Assembly (NCBI RefSeq): GCF_041438805.1
Contig: NZ_CP109190.1
Span: forward strand, 1,302,001 to 1,366,000
DNA from: Streptomyces sp. NBC_01707
Lineage (GTDB): Bacteria; Actinomycetota; Actinomycetes; Streptomycetales; Streptomycetaceae
DNA length: 64,000 bases
Direction: 5' to 3'
Positions 36,222-44,711 of this stretch are shown in pieces (position 1 is the first letter of the stretch; each line of letters opens with the position of its first letter). The translations under genes were made by a program, and so were the position numbers. Under the pieces are notes generated by a model, which was given only the letters and a program-made list of their open reading frames with translations, did no database searches and was not told the DNA's origin.

Positions 36222-37472
36222 TTGACGGACCCCTGGGTAGCCCTGACCGCCGATACGGACCTCGTCGAACGGCTCGGCGAACTGCGTCACGCACACGAGG
36301 TGTTCACCACCGCGGGCCGGCTGGAGCTGCCGGTACGATCCGTGGTCGGCGAGTCGTGGCGGCGCTCGGCCCGGGCCCGGGTCAGTCCGGACGGCGCGGC
36401 CCAGGTCGAACTGGGCGCGGACGAGCTCGGACCGTACCGGGAGGGACATCCGCTGGCCCGTGCCATGCCGGTGATCCGTGAACTGATGAGTGCGTACGCC
36501 ACGGACGGAGAGCACCTCCTCGCGGTGTGCGACGCGTACGGCAGGCTGCTCTGGGTCGAAGGACACGAGACGACACGGCGGCGCGCGGGACGGATGAACT
36601 TCGTGGAGGGTGCCCGCTGGTCCGAGTCCGTGGCGGGGACGAACGCGCCGGGGACCGCGATCGCCGTGGACCGGCCGGTGCAGGTGTTCGCCGCCGAGCA
36701 CTTCCTGCGTCCGGTGCAGCAGTGGACCTGCGCCGCGGCGCCCCTTCACGATCCGCGCACAGGGCGGGTACTGGGCGCCGTCGACATCACCGGCGGGAAC
36801 CGGCTCGCGCACCCGCACAGTCTGGCGTTCGTCCAGGCGGTGGCGCGCGCGGCGGAGTCCCAGCTCGCTCTGCTCGCACCCTCGCCCGCCGAGGAGTCCG
36901 TACAGCTCAGCGCGCTCGGCCGGGACGAGGCACTGCTCGTCGCGGGCGGCCGCAAGATCCGGCTCAGCAGACGGCACAGCGAGATACTGGTGACACTGGC
37001 CCGCCATCCGGAAGGCCTGGGCGGCGACGAACTTCTCATCGAACTGTACGAGGACGAGTCGGTGACCCCGGTGACGCTACGGGCCGAACTCTCGCGGCTG
37101 CGAAGGCTCCTCGGCCCCGAACTCCTGCTCTCCCGCCCGTACCGGTTCGCCGCCCCGGTCGACGCCGACTTCGACACCGTGGCGCGCAGGCTCGCGTCCG
37201 GTGCGGTGGCGGCGGCGCTCAGCGCGTACGCGGGGCCACTGCTGCCCGGATCGCAGGCACCGTCCGTCGCCCGGCTGAGGCGCCGGCTCGACGATCAACT
37301 GCGGGCCTCGCTGATCGCGCGCGGTGACCCGGGGCTGCTGGCGGACTGGGCGTACAGCCCGTGGGGCGAGGAAGACCTCCCGGTGTGGCAGGCGCTGGCC
37401 GCCGCGGCGCCGCCCGGGCAGCGGGCGGCGCCGCTGGCCAGGGCGCGCGAGCTCGACGCCGAACAGCGCTGA
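36222..37472 (+). CDS. GAF-domain regulator with SARP-like winged-helix/BTAD output
   Basis: 416 aa, TTG start behind GGGAGGGCGAG. The N-terminal 230 residues resemble the sensor half of AcoR-type activators, with [18 protein letters not shown] and the GAF domain ([21 protein letters not shown]). The AAA+ sigma-54 ATPase that normally follows is absent. Instead there is a winged-helix segment ([18 protein letters not shown] then [17 protein letters not shown]). A region like a short bacterial transcriptional activator domain (about 320-400) ends it. It lies upstream of, and probably controls, the aldehyde dehydrogenase gene. Confidence 0.82.
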   Translation: MTDPWVALTADTDLVERLGELRHAHEVFTTAGRLELPVRSVVGESWRRSARARVSPDGAAQVELGADELGPYREGHPLARAMPVIRELMSAYATDGEHLLAVCDAYGRLLWVEGHETTRRRAGRMNFVEGARWSESVAGTNAPGTAIAVDRPVQVFAAEHFLRPVQQWTCAAAPLHDPRTGRVLGAVDITGGNRLAHPHSLAFVQAVARAAESQLALLAPSPAEESVQLSALGRDEALLVAGGRKIRLSRRHSEILVTLARHPEGLGGDELLIELYEDESVTPVTLRAELSRLRRLLGPELLLSRPYRFAAPVDADFDTVARRLASGAVAAALSAYAGPLLPGSQAPSVARLRRRLDDQLRASLIARGDPGLLADWAYSPWGEEDLPVWQALAAAAPPGQRAAPLARARELDAEQR

Positions 37473-37473
37473 G

Positions 37474-37631
37474 GGCTGTCCCGTCATCCCTGGCGGGCAG
37501 ACAGCGACAGCTACGGCACCTCGCCACGTTGTCGGGACGCCCGCATGCGCCGAGTACGATCACGCCCCTCCGCCTTGCGATGCACCGCATCCGACACCAC
37601 GCGCTGATCCATCAGGAATCACGGGACAGCC
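37474..37631. mobile_element. MITE-like element with 18-bp terminal inverted repeats
   Basis: The left end GGCTGTCCCGTCATCCCT and right end AGGAATCACGGGACAGCC are inverted repeats matching at 16 of 18 positions, 158 bp outside to outside. The element starts right after the stop of the GAF regulator (37472) and encodes nothing convincing. GGGCTGTCCCGT-type ends resemble those of Streptomyces IS5-family elements (from memory). About 110 bp of its left part recurs at 45547-45665. Confidence 0.65.
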
Positions 37632-37771
37632 TTGGGGCTGTCCGGCCGATCGAAGCCGGGGCCGCGACGCCCAGCACGACCGCGCGCAACGGGCTTGCAA
37701 CGTTGCGCTGCCTAGCCTCGCGCCGAGGGCCGTCCAACGGCGGGCGGCACCGGATCCGGGAGGCCACAGAG

Positions 37772-39295
37772 ATGACCCGTTACGCTGCGCCGGGCACCGA
37801 GGGCGCCATCGTCTCGTACGAGTCCCGCTACGACCACTGGATCGGCGGCGAGTACGTCCCGCCGGTCCGCGGTCAGTACTTCGAGAACCCGAGCCCCGTC
37901 AACGGCCGCCCGTTCACCGAGATCGCCCGCGGCACCGCCGAGGACATCGAACGCGCCCTGGACGCGGCGCACGCCGCCGCCCCTGCCTGGGGAGCCACGG
38001 CCGCCGGGGAGCGCGCGTCGGTCCTCAACCGGATAGCCGACCGGATGGAGGCGCACCTGGAGGAGCTGGCCGTCGCCGAGAGCTGGGACAACGGCAAGCC
38101 TGTGCGGGAGACACTGGCCGCCGACATCCCGCTCGCCATCGACCACTTCCGGTACTTCGCGGGTGCGCTGCGGGCCCAGGAGGGTTCGCTCAGCGAGATC
38201 GACGACGACACCGTTGCGTACCACTTCCACGAACCGCTCGGCGTGGTCGCTCAGATCATCCCGTGGAACTTCCCGATCCTGATGGCGACCTGGAAGCTGG
38301 CCCCGGCGCTCGCCGCAGGCAACGCGGTCGTCCTGAAGCCGGCCGAGCAGACCCCGGCCTCCATCCATGTGTGGCTGAGCCTGGTCGCCGATCTGCTGCC
38401 GCCGGGTGTCGTCAACATCGTCAACGGCTTCGGCGCGGAGGCCGGCAAGCCGCTCGCCTCCAGCCCGCGCGTCGCGAAGATCGCCTTCACCGGCGAGACC
38501 ACGACCGGGCGGCTGATCATGCAGTACGCCTCCGAGAACATCAAGCCGGTGACGCTGGAGCTGGGTGGCAAGTCACCGAACATCTTCTTCGACGACGTCT
38601 GGTCGGCGAACGACGACTTCCGCGACAAGGCCCTCGAAGGGTTCACGATGTTCGCCCTCAACCAGGGCGAGGTGTGCACCTGTCCGTCACGTGCGCTGAT
38701 CCAGCGCGGCCACTACAGCGAGTTCCTTGAAGCGGGGATCGCCCGTACCGAGCAGATCGTGCCGGGCCACCCGCTGGACACGGACACCATGATCGGCGCG
38801 CAGGCCTCCAACGACCAGCTGCAGAAGATCCTTTCCTATCTGGACATCGGCCAGCAGGAGGGCGCAAAGGTCCTGTCGGGTGGTCAGAAGATCGACTACG
38901 ACGGCGAGCTGGCGGGCGGCTACTACGTCCAGCCGACCATCTTCGAGGGCGACAACCGGATGCGGGTCTTCCAGGAGGAGATCTTCGGCCCGGTCGTCGC
39001 GGTGACGTCATTCTCGGACTTCGACGACGCGATCAGGACGGCGAACGACACGCTGTACGGCCTCGGTGCGGGCGTCTGGACCCGCGACGTCAACACCGCG
39101 TACCGGGCGGGCCGCGCGATCCAGGCGGGCCGGGTGTGGACGAACTGCTACCACGCCTACCCCGCGCATGCGGCCTTCGGCGGCTACAAGCAGTCAGGGA
39201 TCGGCAGGGAGAACCACAAGATGATGCTGGAGCACTACCAGCAGACGAAGAATCTGCTGGTGTCGTACTCGCCGAAGAAGCTGGGCTTCTTCTAG
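37772..39295 (+). CDS. Aldehyde dehydrogenase, ExaC/acetaldehyde dehydrogenase II type
   Basis: 507 aa NAD(P)-dependent aldehyde dehydrogenase. The ATG at 37772 opens [20 protein letters not shown]. Conserved features are [19 protein letters not shown] (cofactor site), [19 protein letters not shown], and the catalytic pair: Glu in [11 protein letters not shown] and Cys in [11 protein letters not shown]. Two cysteines at the active site are typical of this subgroup. It oxidises acetaldehyde or related aldehydes to acids. The GAF regulator upstream is its likely activator, with a MITE-like element between them. A hairpin terminator follows. Confidence 0.93.
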   Translation: MTRYAAPGTEGAIVSYESRYDHWIGGEYVPPVRGQYFENPSPVNGRPFTEIARGTAEDIERALDAAHAAAPAWGATAAGERASVLNRIADRMEAHLEELAVAESWDNGKPVRETLAADIPLAIDHFRYFAGALRAQEGSLSEIDDDTVAYHFHEPLGVVAQIIPWNFPILMATWKLAPALAAGNAVVLKPAEQTPASIHVWLSLVADLLPPGVVNIVNGFGAEAGKPLASSPRVAKIAFTGETTTGRLIMQYASENIKPVTLELGGKSPNIFFDDVWSANDDFRDKALEGFTMFALNQGEVCTCPSRALIQRGHYSEFLEAGIARTEQIVPGHPLDTDTMIGAQASNDQLQKILSYLDIGQQEGAKVLSGGQKIDYDGELAGGYYVQPTIFEGDNRMRVFQEEIFGPVVAVTSFSDFDDAIRTANDTLYGLGAGVWTRDVNTAYRAGRAIQAGRVWTNCYHAYPAHAAFGGYKQSGIGRENHKMMLEHYQQTKNLLVSYSPKKLGFF

Positions 39296-39306
39296 GGCAT
39301 GAGAAA

Positions 39307-39342
39307 AGGTGCCTGACCTAGGCTTTCACCGGTCAGGCACCT
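39307..39342 (+). terminator. Hairpin terminator after aldehyde dehydrogenase
   Basis: Perfect 12-bp stem AGGTGCCTGACC / GGTCAGGCACCT with a 12-base loop, beginning 11 bases after the stop codon. Confidence 0.8.
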
Positions 39343-39566
39343 GCCGCTCGGCGCCAGGTCGATCACGGGCGTCCCTCAACGGCGTCGAGATCGGTGGCCA
39401 AGAGGTCTCGACCTTCGGCGCCGGCAATCATCGGGCCCCCGGGACTCATGCCAGGCGAAGCTCTTGGACTCGCCCTTGAGGCCACGGTGGACGTGCAGCC
39501 GGTAGAAGAAGTGCGGCCGGCTGACCGGCCCACAACTGGCAGTTGGCGGGAAGTCGTCGTGAGTTA

Positions 39567-40847
39567 CTAGCGGCGGCTCTCCGCGTCCAGGGCCGGGTCC
39601 GGCACCGTGGCGCCCGCCCTCGTGGGTGCCCAAAGGGTCGCCGCGGAGAGCAGGGTCACGGCCGCCGCGCCCATGAGCATGGGTGCGTTGCCGAGCCAGG
39701 CGGCCAGCGCGCCCCCCGCAAGGGCTCCGACCGGCACCGTCGTGAGCAGTACCGCCTGCACGAGTCCCGCGGCGCGGCCCTGCATGCCGTCAGGGGTGAC
39801 CAGTTGCTGCGTGGTCGTCATGGAGATCATCCATACGGTACCGGAGAGGCCGTAGCAGACCTGGTACGCGACCAACACGGGGAAGGCGAGGCCCAGCGAC
39901 GCGGCCGGGATCAGGAACACGGCAGCGCCTGCTGCAAGTCCGAAGATCTGCGTGGCCCGCCACAACCCCGAGGTCCTGGCGAAGCGTCCGGCGAGCAGGG
40001 CGCCCGCCAGGGCGGCCGCGCTGTAGGCCGCGTACGTCGTACCCAACTGCCAGGCGGGCAGGGCAAGATCACGGGTCGCGTAGAAGACGTAGAGGGCGGC
40101 CGCCGCACCGCTGCCGAGGTTGAGTCCAGCGCCCGCCAGGACCATGCGGCGCAGCCGGCGCTCGGCGCGCACCACCGCGAGTCCCGTACGCAGCGAGCCG
40201 ACCAGGGACTTCGCGCGGGCGGGCTCCCGCGAGCCTGTCAGCGCATCCAGCGCGGCGGGCAGCGCGAACAGGATGAACGCCTCGATCGCGTAGGCCGCAC
40301 TGCCCGCGAGGAGCGCCGCGTCGGCTCCGAGGAGCCCGACCACGACACCGCCGAGCGCGGGCCCGCCGACCTGTCCGCTCGTACGGGCCGCGGTCAGGCC
40401 CGAGTTGGCGGCGAGGAGCCGCTCCGGTCCGACGACGCGCGGCAGCGCTGCCTGGAGCGCGACGGAGAGCGTGAAGGTCAAGGTGCCCGAGACGCCTGCG
40501 ACCACGTACAGGTGCGCCAGGGTGACATGCCCCACCGCGCCGGCCAACGGTATCGAGCCGACGACCAGGGTCTGCAGGGTGGTCAACCACACGAGGAGGC
40601 GGCGCAGCCTGATCCGGTCGACGATCGCTCCGGCCAGCGGGCTCAGCACGGCGCCGGGCAGATAGGTCAGCGCCAGCAGCGCGGCCGCCCCGAACGCCCC
40701 CGCGCCGAGGTCCGTCACGGCCAGCAGGGGCAGTGCGAGAGCGGTGATCTGCCGCCCGACGGAGCTGGCGACCTGCTCGCCGCACAGCAGCACGAAGGGA
40801 CGGTGGCGACGCAGGGGGACGGTCCCGTCGGCCAGTGACGCGCCCAA
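39567..40847 (-). CDS. MFS exporter of the radical SAM operon
   Basis: 426 aa with about 12 membrane helices, MFS_3/enterobactin-exporter-like: RRHRPFVLLCGEQVASSVGR, then LTYLPGAVLSPLAGAIVDRIRLRRLL. A TTG at 40847 is the likely start, only 3 bases after the stop of the DUF5825-like gene, so expression is coupled. Transporters of this class often export specialised metabolites. In this operon it is the natural candidate to export the modified peptide, although self-protection or an unrelated substrate cannot be excluded. Confidence 0.88.
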   Translation of the reverse strand: MGASLADGTVPLRRHRPFVLLCGEQVASSVGRQITALALPLLAVTDLGAGAFGAAALLALTYLPGAVLSPLAGAIVDRIRLRRLLVWLTTLQTLVVGSIPLAGAVGHVTLAHLYVVAGVSGTLTFTLSVALQAALPRVVGPERLLAANSGLTAARTSGQVGGPALGGVVVGLLGADAALLAGSAAYAIEAFILFALPAALDALTGSREPARAKSLVGSLRTGLAVVRAERRLRRMVLAGAGLNLGSGAAAALYVFYATRDLALPAWQLGTTYAAYSAAALAGALLAGRFARTSGLWRATQIFGLAAGAAVFLIPAASLGLAFPVLVAYQVCYGLSGTVWMISMTTTQQLVTPDGMQGRAAGLVQAVLLTTVPVGALAGGALAAWLGNAPMLMGAAAVTLLSAATLWAPTRAGATVPDPALDAESRR

Positions 40848-40850
40848 CCC

Positions 40851-41435
40851 TCAGATACCCGTGCAGGGAACGGGCCAGCGGTGCAGCCGCGGCGGCAGGG
40901 CCACCGCCCAACCGTCGGCGACGAGAGCGAGCCGCTCAGCCGCGAGCAGGTCGACGGCCTCCCGCTGCACGGCGTCGAGTTCACCGAGCGCCGTAGGCTC
41001 CTGGACCGTGGCGAAGGTGGCGAGCAGGTCCGGGTGGTCGAGGGTGAACCTCGCCGAGGCGGGCCGCTCTCTGCGGTCCATGACGGTGATGAAGTCCGGG
41101 CCGCGGCGGTGGTAGAGCATGCCGGCGGGGAAGGCGGCGTACGAGGTGCGCCAGTCCCTCAACTCATCTGGTTCGTCGGCTCGTTGGACGGGTGGTGGGA
41201 GGTGGTGCAGCATCCGCACGTACGAGGCTTCATACGTGTCAAGCGGGTCGTCGTCTCGCGCCCGGCCTTCGTAGGCGATCTCCCAGTGCGTACGGAACCG
41301 TTGGCTCTGGCACTCGCGCAGGAACTGGACCGCCACCGCCGTCTCACGCGCCGCCCCGCCCAGGCACAGCGGCACGTCCACGTGGACCTGTCGGCCGATC
41401 ACGCGGTGGGGGACGGCCACGGGAAGCCTGTTCAT
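40851..41435 (-). CDS. DUF5825-like protein of the radical SAM operon
   Basis: 194 aa. The ATG at 41435 overlaps the radical SAM stop (4 bp). Features: VIGRQVHVDVPLCLGGAARETAV, then FLRECQSQRFRTHWEIAYEG, then PAGMLYHRRGPDFITVMDRR and a C-terminal helix (ALGELDAVQREAVDLLAAERLAL). I recall this family, DUF5825, as a regular neighbour of RiPP-maturation radical SAM methyltransferases. The fold and function are unknown. It might be a recognition or partner protein for the radical SAM enzyme (inference). Confidence 0.75.
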   Translation of the reverse strand: MNRLPVAVPHRVIGRQVHVDVPLCLGGAARETAVAVQFLRECQSQRFRTHWEIAYEGRARDDDPLDTYEASYVRMLHHLPPPVQRADEPDELRDWRTSYAAFPAGMLYHRRGPDFITVMDRRERPASARFTLDHPDLLATFATVQEPTALGELDAVQREAVDLLAAERLALVADGWAVALPPRLHRWPVPCTGI

Positions 41436-43381
41436 TCGGCCACATCCTGACGGTCCGCGGGTAGCGGAGCCGGGTCGGGGTCGATCCGGTCCGGCACGTC
41501 CCACGTGGGCAGGGACACGTACGTCCGCCCGTCGCGGAACACCAGCCCCGTCGCCTGAGCCTGCTGGATCCACCCGCAAAGCCCCTCGGCCGGGATGTCG
41601 TGTCCGTCTCCGGTCAGCAGCCGGTGCAGCGCGGGCTCCGTCCGCCCGTCCTCGAGGCGGCGCAGCGCCTGCGCCCGCCAGCCGGTCAGCCGGTGGGTGC
41701 GGCGGGGCCAGCCGTGGCGCCGGTCGTGTACGAGCAGTACGTCCACGCCGTCCTCCGGCTCCGCTTCCTCCATCACCAGGCTCGATCCGTGGTGTCCGTC
41801 GCGCCATGCCGCGACGGCCCGCTTGAGTCGGCTCTCGGTCTCTCCGCCGATGCCCGCGTCGTCCGTCGCGAACAGGTAGACAAGGTCGGTGAGTTCGGAC
41901 TCGGGCAGCTCGTAGACATGGTGGTACATCTCGGCTGGGCGCCGCTTGCCGAAGCCGAACCCCGGGTCCGTGAAGTTCGGGCTGAACCGCTCCAGTTGGA
42001 TGCGGTGGGCGCCGCCCGGGGGCTGCAGGTGGACGAGCGCGGGCAACTGGTCGATGACCGGGGCGTAGTCCTCGACGGTCTCGCCCGGGAAGCCGTACAG
42101 GTAGTTCCAGGTGACGGTCAGCGCGTGGTTCTCGCACTCACGGAGTGTGCGGACGTTGCGGGCGCCGCTGACGCCCTTGTCCATGAGGTCGAGGACCCGG
42201 TTGCTCAGGCTTTCGATGCCGGGCTGAATGAGCACGGCTCCGGCCCGCCCGAGGAGTGCGATCTGTTCACGGTTGAGGTTGGACTTGACCTCGTAGTGCA
42301 TCCGCAGGTCCCAGCCGCTCTCGGCGGCGAGGGGCAGGAAGTCCTTGAAGTACGCCATGTCGATGATGTTGTCGACGGTGACGACGTCGAGGATGCGGTG
42401 CCGTCGTACGAGGCGGTCGATCTCGCTCCACAGCTGCTCGCCCGATTTGGCGCGGAACGTCATGGAGGAGCCGTTGAGCCCGCAGAAGGTGCAGTGGTGC
42501 TTCTCGCCCCACCAGCAGCCGCGTGCCCCCTCGACCACCAGCTTCGGGTAGACGTATTCGAGGACGGGGGATGCGTCGAGGGCTGCCTGCCACTGGTCGT
42601 AGTCGGGCGCAGGGATGTCGGAGGGCGCCACGGTGCGCCGGGACTCGGTGTTCGCCCGCGAGACCCGGCCGTCCGTCTGCCCTTCCCACCAGCACAGGCC
42701 CGGTACGTCGGCGGGTGGCGTGGCGGCGTCCAGGTGACGCAGGAGCGCCGGGAAGGCGTACTCGCCCTCGCCGCGCACCACGTGGTCGACGAAGGGATGG
42801 TTGCGGTGCAGGGCGTGCCCCATCGGGCCGTCGCAGTTGCTGCCGCCGAAGACGACGGTGAGCCCCGGACGGCGGCGCTTGAGCTCCCTGGCCAGCGCGA
42901 GCGAGGGCACGTTCTGCATGAACGTGCTGGTGAACCCGACGACGTCCGGTTCCTGGGCGAGCACTTCCGTCGCGCACTCGGCGATGAACTCGGCCGCGTG
43001 GACCCGCATGTCGGAGGCGGTGTCGATACAGAGGCCGCGACGCGCGGCGTACTCCTTCAGCCGGGCGACGCCCCAGCTCTCGTCCTCGTACAGCACACCC
43101 GAGAAGACCCAGTCACCGAGGCCGTCGAAGATCGAATCGCTGCCGATCGCCTCGTAGTCACCGGGGCGCAGCCGCCCGTCGGACCGCTCGAGGAGGAACT
43201 CCGCCCAGCGCAGCGAGCCGTGGAACTCACGCACATCGTCGTCCGGGCGGACCTGCCGCAACAGCCGGTGCAGCAAGCCCACTTGAAGAGAGGGCAGATC
43301 GATCGGGTGCCACGGCATGGTCACCAGCTGTACGCGCACACCACTCTCCCCCGTCACCGCCCCCTCGACATCCCCGCTCAC
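41432..43381 (-). CDS. Cobalamin-binding radical SAM protein, RiPP-maturation C-methyltransferase type
   Basis: 649 aa, GTG start at 43381. The N-terminal ~230 residues are a B12-binding-like domain (VRVQLVTMPWHPIDLPSLQVG, then VVGFTSTFMQNVPSLALAR and FGGSNCDGPMG). The radical SAM domain binds the 4Fe-4S cluster through C289, C297 and C300 in GCWWGEKHHCTFCGLNG. This Cx7Cx2C spacing is the hallmark I know from ribosomal-peptide-maturation radical SAM protein 1 (TIGR03975). A C-terminal domain of ~180 residues follows. Such enzymes methylate or rearrange unactivated carbons in a ribosomal peptide. It is coupled to a DUF5825-like gene and an exporter. Candidate substrate: the 41-aa ORF upstream. 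Confidence 0.9.
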   Translation of the reverse strand: MSGDVEGAVTGESGVRVQLVTMPWHPIDLPSLQVGLLHRLLRQVRPDDDVREFHGSLRWAEFLLERSDGRLRPGDYEAIGSDSIFDGLGDWVFSGVLYEDESWGVARLKEYAARRGLCIDTASDMRVHAAEFIAECATEVLAQEPDVVGFTSTFMQNVPSLALARELKRRRPGLTVVFGGSNCDGPMGHALHRNHPFVDHVVRGEGEYAFPALLRHLDAATPPADVPGLCWWEGQTDGRVSRANTESRRTVAPSDIPAPDYDQWQAALDASPVLEYVYPKLVVEGARGCWWGEKHHCTFCGLNGSSMTFRAKSGEQLWSEIDRLVRRHRILDVVTVDNIIDMAYFKDFLPLAAESGWDLRMHYEVKSNLNREQIALLGRAGAVLIQPGIESLSNRVLDLMDKGVSGARNVRTLRECENHALTVTWNYLYGFPGETVEDYAPVIDQLPALVHLQPPGGAHRIQLERFSPNFTDPGFGFGKRRPAEMYHHVYELPESELTDLVYLFATDDAGIGGETESRLKRAVAAWRDGHHGSSLVMEEAEPEDGVDVLLVHDRRHGWPRRTHRLTGWRAQALRRLEDGRTEPALHRLLTGDGHDIPAEGLCGWIQQAQATGLVFRDGRTYVSLPTWDVPDRIDPDPAPLPADRQDVAE

Positions 43382-43393
43382 GTTCCCGCCCGG

Positions 43394-43519
43394 TCAGCGG
43401 GTCGGCGGGCGCTTCTCCATGACGGCGGGCTTGCGGTTCGTGCGCTCCTCTTCGCGGATCACTACCTTTTTGATCTCCACGACTCTCCCCTGGTCGACGA
43501 CCTCGAACTCACGTGCCAC
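43394..43519 (-). CDS. 41-aa ORF, candidate precursor peptide of the radical SAM operon
   Basis: GTG at 43519 to TGA at 43394, ending 12 bp before the radical SAM GTG. The peptide begins MAREFEVVDQGRVVEIKK, continues VVIREEERTNRKPAV and ends MEKRPPTR. It is highly charged, with Val/Ile-rich strand-like stretches, no Cys and one Met near the end. AAGGTGA lies about 10 bases before the start. Position and size suit a RiPP precursor; V/I residues are plausible C-methylation sites. I know no homologue. It could instead be a small accessory protein or chance ORF. Confidence 0.5.
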   Translation of the reverse strand: MAREFEVVDQGRVVEIKKVVIREEERTNRKPAVMEKRPPTR

Positions 43520-43651
43520 ATAAAGCAGTTCACCTTACAGAGCGACACATGCGCCCCACAAGAACCCCGACGGCGGAGCGGGCCGCCCGTCAGTGGCCGT
43601 GCAGCACGGGATCACCGAAAGCGACTTTGGGGTATCGGGGTCGCCCTGCTC

Positions 43652-43829
43652 ATGGCCCTCGACGTGAGGGGGACAACGACCCGCTCGACCGCCCTGTTCC
43701 AACTCGCCACCGAGCTGCCCGCCGCCGTCCTCGCCCGAACCCTCGGCGTCCACATCACCGTCGCCGTCAAGTGGCAAGCCGCCTCCGGGGACTGGCCCGC
43801 CTATGTCGCCGATGTCAGCAACGGAAACC
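43652..43829 (+). pseudogene. Remnant of a site-specific integrase/recombinase C-terminus
   Basis: The frame reads RSTALFQLATELPAAVLARTL, then GVHITVAVKWQAASGDWPAYVA. This follows the C-terminus of a degenerate Streptomyces tyrosine-recombinase-like family, in which ALRQL...APAPVxAxALGxH...AxAGGxWxxY is typical. The N-terminal three quarters and the catalytic residues are missing. The frame runs without a stop into the next gene (43910). It marks an old integration near the RiPP-like operon. Confidence 0.5.
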
Positions 43830-43909
43830 TGCAGCGCCCTGGTCGAGAGGCCAAGCCAACGATCGCGCCGCACTGGCAACGCGCAACGCTTGACCACCAG
43901 AATCACGCC

Positions 43910-44533
43910 ATGGACGCAGGACTCGCAGGACTCCTCGGTGGCATCATCGGCGCGGCAGTCGGGGCACTCGGCGCTACGGCATCCGCGTGGATCACGGGAA
44001 GGAAAGCAGAGCAACAGGCCCAGATCCAGTCTGAGGCTCAGCTGGGGCAAGCCCGCCTTCAGATCGATGCCGAACGGACTCGTGCTCTTCGCGAATCGCG
44101 CAAGAGCGCCTACTTGGCCTTCGCTGAAAGCTGGCACCTCGTATATGGAACGCTGAGCGAAGCAGGCATCAAGCTCGGCGGCATCGAAGCAAGCGACCCT
44201 CCCGAGGAGCGCGAAGAGCGGCGCCGAGCAGCCCGCCACCTCTGGAACGAAGCACGTGCTCTCAACCGCTCACTCGACCGCCTTCAGCACGTCGTTTACG
44301 TGGAAGGCCCCCACCAGATGGGGGGCGCAGCGCAAGCGGCGACTGGCGCCTTGGTTCCGTACTTCCGCGCAGTCCTGGACTGGCTGCACTCGGTCGACCA
44401 TGGAACAGAAACACCGCAGCAGAGGTCCGACCAGGGCAGAGCCGGCAGCGATGCCTACGGCAAACTCCTGGAGTTTCTCTACGCCTCATCAGACGCCGTC
44501 AGTCCGGATATATCAGGCATCACAGACCCGTGA
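43910..44533 (+). CDS. Hypothetical membrane-anchored coiled-coil protein
   Basis: 207 aa. The ATG at 43910 opens DAGLAGLLGGIIGAAVGALGA, a Gly/Ala-rich membrane helix (about 3-26). A charged, Gln/Glu/Ala-rich helical region follows (GRKAEQQAQIQSEAQLGQAR, about 30-75), then a mainly helical domain to the end. No enzyme motif is present. It resembles short Streptomyces proteins found in mobile or accessory regions. The same frame is open upstream through the integrase remnant, so a longer fusion is formally possible. Confidence 0.7.
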   Translation: MDAGLAGLLGGIIGAAVGALGATASAWITGRKAEQQAQIQSEAQLGQARLQIDAERTRALRESRKSAYLAFAESWHLVYGTLSEAGIKLGGIEASDPPEEREERRRAARHLWNEARALNRSLDRLQHVVYVEGPHQMGGAAQAATGALVPYFRAVLDWLHSVDHGTETPQQRSDQGRAGSDAYGKLLEFLYASSDAVSPDISGITDP

Positions 44534-44711
44534 ACCTGGGAATTCAGGCAGCCTCAATACCCGACTCCACCATCAGGACGATTTCCGTAAGTAATTCCCA
44601 GGTGTGGCGTGAAATTAGCGCGTAGTGCGAAGACGGAGGTATCACACTACAATTGATGCAGGGCGAAATGTGTGGCCGATGCCCTCCCGGCATGGGAAAG
44701 AGCGCATACTC

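Noticed and set aside
41600..43651. Long plus-strand frame opposite the radical SAM gene
   Set aside because: It is the antisense of a gene with clear catalytic motifs; only the portion after about 43652 has independent support.
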